Shown here piece by piece: positions 35,291 through 45,733 of a DNA stretch of 64,000 bases. Origin of the DNA: Paratinospora sagittata (Eukaryota; Streptophyta; Magnoliopsida; Ranunculales; Menispermaceae); contig CM069594.1 of NCBI GenBank assembly GCA_035771175.1, forward strand, positions 44,567,534-44,631,533. Reading direction: 5' to 3'. The position numbers and the translations under genes are program-made. Numbering within the stretch: the first letter of the stretch is position 1; every line of letters begins with the position of its first letter. Under the pieces are notes generated by a model that did no database searches, was not told where the DNA came from, and saw only the letters and a program-made list of their open reading frames with translations.

Positions 35291-35783
35291 TGAAGTGATA
35301 GAAACCCGATTTTTCGATAAAAAAGAGTTTAAGACATTGTCAAACATTTAAACTAACTTTCAAAATATTTTTGACAAGATTGAAACACAATTGACAAAAA
35401 TAAACATGTGTAAAATGATCGATTAAAACATATGATCAAAACATTCGATACGATACACATAAAATGATAAAACCATGCAAAGTTGGTAATACGAGTGCAT
35501 GATAATCATGTTTGTGTGTGTGAATGCATGATCAATATAGTAATAGTGTACGTGCATGAATATGGTAATCTATATGCATGATTTTCAAAAGGTGCAAATC
35601 ATATTGTGGTTGGAACGAGTAAGAATTATTCTACAACACTAAGATTCTAAACTTTGGATTACAAACATGAAACTCTTGAATCTTCGTGCATTGATGTTCC
35701 ATTCACATGATTTGACAGTATAGTTGAATCCATCTGATATAGCTAGTTAATACTGAAACAACTATGTCAAAAAGATTAGTGAT

Positions 35784-36936
35784 TGTTAAGTTGCATATTT
35801 AGATATGTTTTAGAGCATGTTTTAGATAAGTTTTAGGATAATTTATGCATTAGTTTGGTTAGTTTGTCTTAATTTTAATCTATTTGTTAGTTTAGTCACA
35901 TTTTAGTTATAATATGCTTTATTTCAGTTTTTAATTCTATAAGTTGGTTAATTTGATTATCTAAGTGTGTGATTAATTAGTTTTGCTTTGTTTTGTAGGT
36001 GTTTAGATGTGTTGAATGTGAGTTTGGATGTTGAAAGCAAAGTACAAGAAGTTGGATTGAAGATACATGTGTGAAAGGTGCAAAAGATAGGCAAAAATAG
36101 ACGAAAAAGTGCTAGGCCAACGTTCTGGGCACTGCAGCACTACACCCCAGCCCACAAAACACAAAATCATCATTCTGGGCATTGCGACGCTCAATATGAG
36201 CGTTGTGGCGTTCGTGCAAAGTGGAAACTGCGTAGGTTCAACTATTCTAATCATAAATTTGTCAATTGGACTCCGAATTGGACACGGTTTATATTTGTGG
36301 CTCCTTACTTTAAATAGAACATTATGAGAGGGTTTTGAGAGGAGAAGAGAGTGGAGAACGAGATTGATGGCGAGAGGAAGAGGAAGGAGAAGATCGAAGT
36401 GAAGCGATTCAAAGCGGAAAAGAGATTTTCTACCATTCTTCCACCAATCTAGTTTTTTTTCATTATTGAGATTCATGTTCATATCATTATTTAGCATTTT
36501 TATGTCTTTAGTTATGAACCTAATCCTCTCTCTAGAGGTGTAGATTGACCCGAACTCAGAACTATGTCATGATTTGATTATTTTGATTATTGTTAATGAA
36601 GTTTTCCAGTTTATTTATATTTTTTCGAGTTTAATTGTTTTGATCCCTTGGCCACGGATTAGATGATTATAGACTTGAGGTAGATGCTCCAAAAGAGAGT
36701 ACTTTGGGTTGGAACAAGGAAAATATAGCCTAGGCTATTGTGAGACTCAAATGGAGATCGAGAACCTTTGAAGTCGTTAAAAGGAAATCACATAACTTAA
36801 TGAGTTATTATCATCTTAGGTTTTCATCAAAAGACTAAAACCAAGGTGACAATAATATGCTCTAGTTGTTGCTCCAAAAGAGGGAATTAGAAACGTTAGG
36901 ACTTTCAACTTATAAACGAAAGAACTAATTTAATAA

Positions 36937-36988
<52 letters not shown>

Positions 36989-37254
36989 CATAGTTGAGAG
37001 TGAGGTGATATCGAACCTCTAGACTATTTTATCTTTGATTTTCTATCTATTTCTATTGCATTGCTAGTTTAATTTCAATTTATTTAATTATTGTTTTTAA
37101 TTTTACTTGAACACTCAAATTTGATTTTCTAAATAAAGTTAGAGTTAGTGAAACGATATTTAGTGTGAATGTCAATCCTAAAGGATGACAACTCGATATC
37201 TCATCAGTTTTACATTATAACTTGACACTATACGCTTGCGGTTTGCACGTAATA
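35784..37254 (+). mobile_element. Solo LTR E3 (1.47 kb)
   Basis: It starts TGTTAAGTTGCATA and ends CACGTAATA (CA mutated to TA), with a perfect duplication GTGAT at 35779-35783 and 37255-37259. Plus orientation, nested in I. It includes a GC-rich block (36118-36215) and a (TA)n tract (36939-36986). Short ORFs over 36003-36497 are chance. Confidence 0.9.
36939..36986. repeat. (TA)n microsatellite
   Basis: An uninterrupted run of about 24 TA units inside LTR E3. Confidence 0.95.
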
Positions 37255-38725
37255 GTGATCACAAATATGTTGTTTGTAATCATCAAAATAAAATCGGGTA
37301 AAAGTCTTTACATCAACAATAATCATCTCCTATAAATGCTTTCTAGATCAATCAAGCATAAACATGGATATTCATTTTGATGGCACAAGAGCATAAATAA
37401 TAACCAAGACATCCATTAGATAATACAAGAACATGAGTAATAAACCAAGACATTTCATAACATATAAAATTTACCCATATCCATGTAAACTAATCCATTA
37501 TCTAACATGACATGCTACTATCAAATTCTAGCACATAAACATGATTCATGATATAAAACCCCTTTTATAGCTATGATGATATGCATATGATAGGAGAATG
37601 AAATCTACTCATAGCGATACCGTTACTAATTAGTTCCCTGCCTTGGGAACCTTCACCTTACTTGGCCATTTCCTCACTTCCTAGCATACATAGATCTAGT
37701 CTTCGTTCATCTCAACCATTTGTATTCATCCAAAACACAACTACATTTAACATTCCCATTTTATCGGCCTTTACTCTTTGAGAATGGTTCTTCCCATCTC
37801 ATCATGTTAATGCAAGGGTTTGGTTTCCAAAACCCTTTGTTAGTAGCCCCAAATGTTGGCTATTCTGGGTGATTCAAGTTCCATAGCCCATTAAACCTTG
37901 GTTCTAGGTCCATGAATCAACATTCAATTCCAACATTAATGTTTCCATACACAAGAACCACTCTTACCATTCATAGGCCATTTTAATCCTTCACAACAAT
38001 TTTGACTAGAATCCATTACTTATTAGATTTTGACAATGATTCTCATACTCATTTGTAGAGACAAAAGGGAATTTGAGTTTCATTCATGGATTCTCATATA
38101 TGTCACTTAGGATTTATGTGTTTTCACACATCCCAGATCATTTATGGTTTCTTGGCCCCCATTCGTTCATCATATCACAAGGGTTTTGTCTCCCACAACC
38201 CTTGTAGATGGCTAGAAACCCCAATTATGGAGAGTCCACTCCAACACCCATTAATAATAATAATCAAGTTCTCTTATCACGAATTCATCTAAAAAGACCA
38301 AATCCTTTAAAGAAATAGAAAAAGAGAACACATATCTCAAAACCAAGATAAAACATTAAAACATTAAGAAACCTTTAAAAGTATCCAATTTCCCAAAATC
38401 CCAAAATCGCCTTAAATCCTTCCATTTTTACCCAAAATATGTTTAAAACATTAAGAAACCTTTAAAAGCATCATTAAAGCCCAAAGAATCACATTTAAAC
38501 TCATAAACCCAACATCAGATAGATGAATTATTGAACAAGAAAACCCAAAATCAAAGGGATTCACCAAGGAAAGTGAGAGATTATACCTTTAATATCCTAG
38601 ATTTGGTGTTTAGAAGCTCTAAGCTGGAACCACTTTGGATCACCCAAGAACACCCCCAATTCGTCCCTCATACTCTCTCTCTTTTAGCAAAGTTGCAAAG
38701 TTCAAAAATGGAAAAAAAATTGGGG

Positions 38726-38735
38726 TTTTTATAGA
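38726..38735 (-). promoter_or_regulatory. TATA box of LTR H
   Basis: The minus strand reads TCTATAAAAACCCC. The nearest palindrome of the array (38745-38885) ends within about 15 bp upstream. Confidence 0.6.
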
Positions 38736-38744
38736 TTTTAGGGT

Positions 38745-38885
38745 GGGAGAGCCTACTCCTTGACTGTGGGAGCATGCTCCTTCACTCCAGAAACACTTGG
38801 GACTGAGAGAGCTCGCTCCTTCAAAGAGGGGAGTGTGTTGCTCTGAGGGAGCTTGCTCCTTCACTAAGGGAGCTTGCTCCTTCTG
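38745..38885. repeat. GGAGCNNGCTCC palindrome array in U3 of LTR H
   Basis: Six to seven units such as GGGAGCTTGCTCCTTC, GGAGCATGCTCC and GAGCTCGCTCC, spaced about 20 bp, directly upstream of the TATA box in LTR sense. Confidence 0.9.
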
Positions 38886-39084
38886 TACTCCTTGGGATTT
38901 TTGCCCTCAACCCCCCTGATACGATTTCAAGGTTAAAATTTGATTATCTAGGGTTTCCAATCCATCAATTTAGGGTTTCTAATCCATCAATTTAGGGCTT
39001 TTACGAGGTCAAATTCTCTAATTTCCTTAAGGTATTAGGTATATGTTTGGTAATTTTCCTTAATATATTTAGCATGGTGTCACA

Positions 39085-39345
39085 AGGCACATTGTAAACT
39101 CGAAAAAAATGAAAAAACTCAACAAAGATTAATGAACTTCGTCCCAACTTGAATCATCCGCCATTGTGGTTTCAAATGATGTGAAAGCCAAATATTTTGA
39201 TTGCCTTGGACATGGTTTCCCACTTCGAACTCTAAGGCCTTCCTTTTGTTACCCACATAACTTTTTTGCCTGTCTTGGGCTGCCTTTAAATTTTGTTTAA
39301 TATGTTTTATCTTCTCTGTGTGTTGCTGTGCAAATACTGGTCATG
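39085..39345 (-). pseudogene. Ty3/gypsy integrase C-terminal fragment fused to copia remnant
   Basis: At about 39198-39345 the minus strand reads THREKIKHIK-like then LKAAQDRQKSYVGNKRKAL and EFEVGNHV. This is a strongly conserved stretch near the C-terminus of chromovirus integrase. On one side it joins copia reverse transcriptase at about 39346. On the other, 39085-39197 is unrecognised sequence leading to LTR H. It is too short to place in a clade. Confidence 0.6.
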
Positions 39346-40109
39346 TAAACAAATAAAACTTCCAATAGCACTGGTGTAAGTAACTTTTGGCATGTTTTGT
39401 TTTTCATAAGGAGTTTTAGGGCACATATCATGACTAAAGGGTATTCCTTTCATAACTGGTGTATCTATGGGCTTGCAATTTTGCATGTTAAATCATTCAA
39501 GGATTGTTTTGATATATTGTTCACGAGACAGTGCAAGATTCAATTTGAACGAATTTTATGAATTTTCAAACCCAATATGAAGTTTGCTTCGCTTATGTCT
39601 TTCATATCAAAAGTGGAAGACGACCAATCTTTAATCATGATTATGAATGTCATGTCATTCCCAGCAAGGAGAATATCATCCATGTATAAGGACAAGAATA
39701 CAAAATATGTTCCTAAATGTTGAATATAGACACAATGGTCTTCATCAATCATTGTGAATCCATAGGATAACATTGCCTGATGAAATCTCAAATACCATTG
39801 TCTGAATGATTGCTTAAGACCATATATTGATCGATTAAGCTTGCAAACCTTGCATCTTTTGTCTTTCACCACAAACCCCGTAGGTTGTTGCATATAAATT
39901 TCTTCATCTAAGTCACTATTCAAAAATGTTTTTTTTACATCCATTTGATGTAATTCTAAGTCCAAATAGATATAAATCTCACAACTGGTGAGAATGTTTC
40001 TTCATAATCTATTCTTTCTTGCTTGGTATAACCCTTAGCAACTACTCATACCTTATACCTCTCAATGGACCCATCTGCTTTGCGTTTTATTTTGAGAACC
40101 CATTTGTTC
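39346..40109 (-). pseudogene. Ty1/copia reverse transcriptase
   Basis: Minus strand. TIGNKWVLKIKRKADGS and VAKGYTKQ (about 40030-40109) open the copia RT. QMDVKKTFLNSDLDEEIYM follows, then CKLNRSIYGLKQ, the catalytic YMDDILLAGN (about 39670) and LGLKI. A degraded LSREQYIKTILE and TYTSAIGS part runs to about 39350. The enzyme would copy element RNA into DNA inside the particle. Stops near 40000-40050, 39960 and 39540 break the frame. It is separated from the upstream pol by LTR F1. The RNase H and 3' LTR are missing. Confidence 0.9.
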
Positions 40110-40114
40110 CCTAT

Positions 40115-40698
40115 TGTTGTCCCAGATGTGTCCAAGAGGGGGTGAATTGGATACTTAGACAATTTAAAAACAATAGCAATGGCAGAAATTAAACAAATAT
40201 GCATAGTTGATCTATAGTGGTTCGGCTACTTGCCTACACCCACTACCTAATCTCCTCAGTTAGGATTTTGAACTTTGCCACTAAGGGATTCTCTTACGGG
40301 TGAGAATCAAACCATTACACCTTTTCTCAACTTGCGGGTGTGAGAACAACTGTTACACTGCTCAGCTTACAGGCGTGAGACCAACCTATCTCAACTTACG
40401 GGTGTGGGAACTACTGTTTCTCAACTTACGGGTGTGAGACGACCTGACTTTATTGAATATAAAATATCAACTCAGTAGTTTATCTAACTACTGTTACAAC
40501 ATCGATACAACATACAAGATATGAAATTGAATACAACTGTATCCTATGAACTATCTCTCAAATTACTCTTTCAGCAAGAATGATATAAGTTAAAACAATG
40601 CTGAATGATTTGAGTGAAAACAGTTCAAAACTTCAAATAGATTTTCAGATAAAGATAGAAAGTTAGCTCACTATGAAAATATTTTGAACACGTAAAGT
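40115..40698 (-). mobile_element. Truncated LTR F1 (SIRE/Maximus-like)
   Basis: It starts TGTTGTCCCAGATGTGTCC and aligns with F2 (41045-42978) for about 580 bp, then stops abruptly. The flank CCTAT before it has no partner at the other end. The insertion plus a deletion removed the pol segment between the linker and RT. It carries a hairpin array (40284-40445). Confidence 0.8.
40284..40445 (-). repeat. Hairpin array (F1)
   Basis: GATTCTC/GAGAATC around TTACGGGT. TTCTCA/TGAGAA then surrounds ACTTGCGGGTG, and CTCA/TGAG surrounds GCTTACAGGCG. Two further units have the ACTTACGGGTG loop. Plus-strand reading of a minus-oriented LTR. Confidence 0.88.
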
Positions 40699-41044
40699 CT
40701 CAAAGAAAACTACAGTGAACATAGATCGACTTAAACGTTCTTGGCTCACTTTCATCAGGTGGAACTATCATAAAAGCTTCGCCCTCGATCTCAAAACGAT
40801 GACGAGGTACGCTTTTACGAGTACTCTTTTGCACTAGTAATCAGAAACAATAGTGGGTGACTTATCACTCCCACTTGGATGAAGCTCATCATTGTAAGCC
40901 TCCATTGGCACACTAGGATCATTATTTTCTGGATCTAATTTGTATAATGGAAGATTCTCAATTTCACACGTTTGCTAGGAAAGTCGTTCTCTACAAAAGT
41001 GGCATTTCTAGAATCAAAATTTGTGAAAACATGATCTTCATTTT
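40699..41044 (-). pseudogene. Ty1/copia pol linker between integrase and RT
   Basis: The minus strand reads EDHVFTNFDSRNATFVENDF right after LTR F2. Further down it has RKSVPRHRFEIEGEAF and EPRTFKS, matching the R.RRPP.R..I-type linker and the EP.T...A lead-in to copia RT. It contains stops and small frame changes. Confidence 0.75.
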
Positions 41045-41206
41045 TGTTGGCCCAGATATGTCCAAGAGGGAGGGTGAATTGGACACTTAGACAATTTAAA
41101 AACAATTACAATGGCAAAAATTAACAAATATGCACAGTCGATTTATAGTGGTTCGGCTACTTGCCTACGTCCACTACCTAACCTCCTCAATTAGGATTTT
41201 GAACCT

Positions 41207-41402
41207 TATTACTAAGGGATTCTATGGGTGAGAATCAAACCGTTACACCTTTCTCAGCTTGCAGGTGTGAGAACAACCGTTACATTACTCAGCTTACAGG
41301 CGTGAGACCAACCTATACCAACTTACGGGTGTGAGACAAACCTAAGCTTCTCAACTTACGGGTATGAGAACTACCGTTTCTCAACTTACGGGTGTGAGAA
41401 GA
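41207..41402 (-). repeat. Hairpin array (F2)
   Basis: Three TTCTCA/TGAGAA units have loops GCTTGCAGGTG, ACTTACGGGTA and ACTTACGGGTG. Other units are CTCA/TGAG with GCTTACAGGCG, GATTCT/AGAATC, and one with a mismatched stem. Confidence 0.88.
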
Positions 41403-42064
41403 CCTGACCTTGTTGAATATAGATTATCAACGCAGTAGTTTATGTAACTATTGTTACAACCTTGATACAATATACAAGATATGAAATTGAGTACAACTGT
41501 ATCCTATGAACTATCTCTTAAATTTATCTTTCAGCAAGAATGATATAAGTAAAAATAGTGCTGAATAATTTAAGTGAAAACAGTTCAAACTTTCAAATCT
41601 ATTTTCAAATAAAGATAGAATCTTAGCTCAGTGTGAAAATCATTTGAATAAGTAATGATTCAAATAAACGCTTTGAAACTAGAATAACTTAAGCTTTTTG
41701 AATCATATGAAAATTCGACTAACTTTCAAAAAGTGTTTTAGCACAGAGAATTTTCGGTAGTCTTAACAGATTGTTAAGTGCCTGTATTTATAGACTTGTA
41801 GAGATGAAGCTTTTGCTCATTTGAATTTGAATTTCAAATATGAACGTTTACTCACAATAGCTAGTATATATTACGAAAATTGCAATTGTACATTTCATAA
41901 ATATTCTAATTTTCTCCAGATACACGAATAAGGAACGCTTTAGAAGACGTGATTCGTGAATCAAAAAATATCTCTTACAAATACAAAAAATTGATTTTGT
42001 ACGAAAATTTGTTCTGAAAAGATGGCGAAAAGGTACATGTCAGAACAACAAAAATATCATTTAT

Positions 42065-42620
42065 GTTGTTTTGTTCCTTTGAGGGCGCTCATAGAATATC
42101 AGCGTCCTACTGAACAATGAAGTAAGGGCGCTACTGAATAGTAAGCGTCTTGACTTGCTTTGATAATAAAATGACTTAATTCATGAGGGCGCTACTTCGC
42201 AGTAAGCGTCCTGCTTTGTTTTAAAACTTTTGACACACGAGGGCGCTACTCAAGAGTAAGCGTCTTGAACTATTAAAAGTTGTTTTAAAACAATGTTAAG
42301 TGCGCTGACGGGCGGTAAGCGTCCTGAAAGTTGTTTAAGTTGATTCTAAAGATGAGGGCTCTCCTACACAAGTAGCGTCCTAATAATTTATTGAACTTAT
42401 AACTTATCAGCGTCCTTAAAGATAGAAATCACTTAAAGACAAAAAAAACTTTCAGCGAGCTGAAACTAGGTCAGCGTCCTGACATTCTCAGAGGTTGATA
42501 TAAAGAGAGGTCGCTACTAAGAAGTAAGTGTTCTTATTAATCAGTTCAATTCAACCTTGAGCTTCCTAATATTTTATCAGCGTCCTGACTCATTAAGTGC
42601 AGGAGGGAGCTGCTAAAACA
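42065..42620. repeat. AGCGTCC/GGGCGCT repeat array in U3 of F2
   Basis: About eight alternating GAGGGCGCT and AGCGTCCT motifs spaced 20-80 bp, the reverse-strand counterpart of the array in F0. Confidence 0.85.
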
Positions 42621-42978
42621 TTAGCGTTCTGGAAGACTTTAGAAGCAGTTTTTGATTTCTCAATTAAAGCTCGATAAAAACCAATGTTTCTCTTAATCAA
42701 ATCAAATACTTTAAAAGTCATAAGGTACGATTAAAATGTTACGATCAAAATATGCAAACGATAAAATCTTGCTGAGAGTAAGTTGATTGATAGACTTTAC
42801 ATTCTAAGTACTGACGTACTCAAAACTTTACTTTGTGATGTTCAATAGGCTTGTGAGCATAGTTTCTTGATCTTGATTCTTGATAAATCGGAAACACTTG
42901 ACAAGATCATTAGATACACAAACTGAAGATATTTGGAATCATCAAAACATTTATATCATGGGGTTCATTGAGATAACA

Positions 42979-43690
42979 ATTTTCACCTATGAATACATAC
43001 CTTTTTAAGTGTTTAGAATATCTGATAAATATGGATTTCTTGCCTGGTGGTCCCAATTTCCCATAGCGTTGGGATGGTGAGTGTACATACGCTGCTGATC
43101 CCAAGGATCTCAAATTGCTCAAGTCGAGTTTTCTATCCATCCAAAGCTCATAAGGAGTTGAGGGTACCAATTTAGAAGGAACACGGTTAAGGATGTAAAC
43201 CGCAGTCATCAAAGCATCTCCCCAATAAGAAAGGAAAAGATTCGCTTGAGCCATCATTGATCGAACAATGTCTAATAAAGTTTTGTTCCTCCGCTCTACA
43301 ACACCATTTTGTTGCGGGGTGCCTGAGATTGTTAGCTATCTAACTATACCTTTTTCATCACATAATTCTTTGAATTGATTAGAAAGATATTCACGACCTC
43401 GATAAGTTCATAATGCTTTAATATGTCGATCAAGCTGGTTTTCTACTAGCGATACATATTTCTTGAAATAGTCCAATGCTTCAGAATTATGGGATATCAA
43501 TCAAATGTATCTAAAATGTGAAAAATCATCAATGAAGGTGATGGAATATAGAGCACCATGTCGTGCCCATACACTCATGGGTCCCCAAATATCGTAATGA
43601 ATTAGGTGCAAAGGTTGTTCGGCTCTGAAAGCTTGACCAAAATGTTTTCTAGTAGCTTTAATTTACCAGCCAAACAATGGGCACATTTGG
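42979..43690 (-). pseudogene. Ty1/copia integrase
   Basis: Minus strand. FIDDFSHF and EYLSNQFKELCDEKGI-like stretches (about 43360-43560) hold the core Asp residues. They are followed by GTPQQNGVVERRNKTLLDIV with the catalytic Glu (about 43260-43330). The open part reads MMAQANLFLSYWGDAL, VYILNRVPSK and KRYVFIGEN, where LTR F2 enters. The enzyme would insert element cDNA into the chromosome. Several stops and frameshifts lie at 43260-43690. Confidence 0.88.
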
Positions 43691-44250
43691 GCAAGTCTAT
43701 TTTTTTAGAGAGCCTACAAGGCCTTCCTTTGTAAGTCTATTCATTCTATCACACCCTATATGCCCTAATCTAGTATGCCATACATTAACATTCAAAGCAT
43801 TGTTTGAAGAGGATGTAACAATGGAGAAACTACTATCATTTATTGAATTAATATGATCAATGTCAAGAACAATAAAACCATCAGAAAATGCCCATGTCCA
43901 TAAAATTGAGTTCCTAGATATAACATTACACCAGTAGCATTGAAATTTAAATTGAAACCTAAACCTAGAAAGACAACTACTGAAACTAAATTTCATCTGA
44001 TATCAGGTGCACAAAAGAAATCATGCAGGAGAAGGGTTTAAACACCACGCAACACCAGCTTACGAGTACCAATCCCTTTGACTTCAACTTTGATATTGTT
44101 TCCTACATAGGTCCATCGAGCACCCACTAGAATCTGGCAATATTCTACGAAAGCTCCATGGTCTGTTGCTCCTGAGTAAATTATCCACATAGGATGAGAT
44201 TCAGTAAGCAAACAATTACTGAAAATAAAACATTGAGAAAAAGTATAATA
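43691..44250 (-). pseudogene. Ty1/copia protease remnant and GAG-pre-integrase zinc region
   Basis: The minus strand reads NVWHTRLGHIGCDRMNRLTK (about 43700-43790) and LPKCAHCLAGK, the HHCC-type pre-integrase zinc finger. The protease segment upstream (44000-44250) is degraded; I do not see a clear DSGA motif. Stops separate the pieces. Confidence 0.75.
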
Positions 44251-45328
44251 ATTAGGTTTTCTTTTTATGGTTCAGTGCACTCACGGGCAAAATGACCAAG
44301 ATTACGACAATTGTAGTATTTGATGTCCTTTTTGTCCTTTTGTTGGCACCACGTCTGCCCCTTTTGTGATGGTCATTATTTGGTTTCATAATATTTCTAT
44401 TCGTGGGACCTTGCCTGCCCTTTCTGGTATTTTTCTTGAACTGGTGGTTCTTTCCTATATTTGAATCAATTGAATTAACAACCAAAACCTGAGTAGAGGT
44501 TTTGGCAGCTTCTAAGCGCTCAACCTCTAAATCAACATGTCGAGCAATATCTTCAAATGTTTTGATATTATTATTATGGATCAAAGTGATCTTCATATGC
44601 TCCCAATTTTGAAGAAAAGAGCGGACAACGACATGAATTTGTTGTTCATTGGTGAGAACATGCCCGACATTGTTCAGTTTACGAATCATGTTTGATATTT
44701 CACATAGGTGTTGTTTCATCGTATGATGTTGACGTTTTACATACGTGTCAAACTTAATTGTAAGTTGTCGCAACTTACAATTAAGTTTACGAATTTGTTG
44801 TTCATTGGTGAGAACATGCCCGACATTGTTCAATTTACGAATCATGTTTGATATTTCACATAGGTGTTGTTTCATCGTATGATGTTGACGTTTTACATAC
44901 GTGTCAAACTTAATTGTAAGTTGTCGCAACTTAGTTGTAGAGGTCATCTCGAACTTCTTTTTAAGGGCAGTCTACATCTCTTGAGCAGTCTCTTACTGCT
45001 CAAATTGGCATATCAATGCATCTTTCATACTATTGAATAAAGTGATGTGTACAAGGCTGTTCTTGCCTTTCCACTGTTGAAACGCTTCGAAATTTCTCCT
45101 ATGTTGAGCAGTGTTCCCACGTTTAGGTTCAAACATGGTATGGGTTAAGGCATCAAGAGCCTCTTGCTCCTCAAGTATGAACTGAACTCTTCGATGCCAA
45201 ATGTCGAAGTTGTCCCCGTTGAACTTTTCTCCCTTATTCAAGTTAACAATAATATTCTTGAAAGCAGTGGCCGTAGCTCTAAAAATATAGACATTATAAT
45301 AGCACATATTAATACTGGCACACATCAT
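44251..45328 (-). pseudogene. Ty1/copia Gag
   Basis: Minus strand. The N-terminal part (45328-44993) reads NLNKGEKFNGDNFDIWHRRV and RRNFEAFQQWKGKN, typical of plant copia Gag (UBN2 type). After two stops near 44985 the frame resumes (44947-44252) with a duplicated helical segment, QLTIKFDTYVKRQHHTMKQH. The end is a zinc knuckle whose first Cys is Tyr (YYNCRNLGHFAREC, in another frame). The Gag would form the particle. The start Met at 45328 is tentative, because the conserved homology begins about 25 residues later. Confidence 0.88.
44635..44946 (-). repeat. 156-bp in-frame tandem duplication in copia gag
   Basis: GAATTTGTTGTTCATTGGTG starts at 44635 and 44791. The copies are nearly identical and duplicate 52 codons in frame. 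Confidence 0.92.
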
Positions 45329-45360
45329 TACACACTTTTATGTCTGCCGTAGAATTCTAG

Positions 45361-45733
45361 TTAAGTCAATGATAAATGATTTTTGAAAATAGGTTCAAAA
45401 TGTCATTTCGTTCACAATCATCAACTCTTTCTCCAAATCAAATGACCATTACTTAAACAATTTGAACGAAACATGCCATTCAATAATATCCCACAATTAA
45501 AGCTCAACATTAAACAATAATATCAAGATAATCATCCGTACAAATTTAATGTTTATTAAAACATAACATGCATTTCAGTTCAATGCAAACATAAAATCAC
45601 ATTGTATGATCATGATAAAAAGAATTGAACATTCCATATCTTGTCATGATGAGTGGTCTTGATCTTAATCATGGAAAATCAATGGGTAAAATCATATCAT
45701 GTATACTATCATTGATTATTATCATGTTGTATT
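45361..45733. other. Probable copia leader or flank, no gene seen
   Basis: AT-rich non-coding sequence between the copia gag and the 3' LTR of D. No PBS or LTR end is recognisable. The remainder of the copia 5' region presumably lies beyond elements D and C, outside the window. GTATT at 45729-45733 is the presumed target duplication of D. Confidence 0.5.

Larger units (their letters stand above)
31012..37318 (-). mobile_element. Solo LTR I (SIRE/Maximus-like, about 2.2 kb net, holding J2 and E3)
   Basis: The ends are TGTTGACCTAG and CATCAACA, with a perfect duplication ATAAT at 31007-31011 and 37319-37323. The minus-strand start (TGTTGATG...TTTTGATGATTAC) and end are SIRE-like. The U3 has GAACGCGCTCC-type palindromes (34990-35290) next to TTTCTATAAATACC. 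A hairpin array lies at 31229-31412. Confidence 0.92.
29907..39084 (-). mobile_element. Solo LTR H (about 2.9 kb, holding I, J2 and E3)
   Basis: The ends are TATGATGACCC (29907) and GGTGTCACA (39084), with a perfect duplication AGGCA at 29902-29906 and 39085-39089. Minus orientation by its promoter: the palindrome array at 38745-38885, then TCTATAAAAACCCC (minus). LTR I splits it at 31012-37318. No internal coding region. Confidence 0.85.
41045..42978 (-). mobile_element. Solo LTR F2 (SIRE/Maximus-like, 1.9 kb)
   Basis: The ends are TGTTGGCCCAGATATG and GAGATAACA, with a perfect duplication ATTTT at 41040-41044 and 42979-42983. On minus it begins TGTTATCTC...TGTTTTGATGATTCC. It has a GGACGCT/AGCGCCC array (42065-42620), TCTATAAATAC at about 41785-41795 (minus) and a hairpin array at 41207-41402. 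It interrupts copia pol within one codon stretch, and the frame resumes beyond it. Confidence 0.93.

Noticed and set aside
36003..36497. 164-codon minus ORF and overlapping plus ORFs in E3
   Set aside because: Inside a solo LTR; E1 and E2 do not keep the frame.
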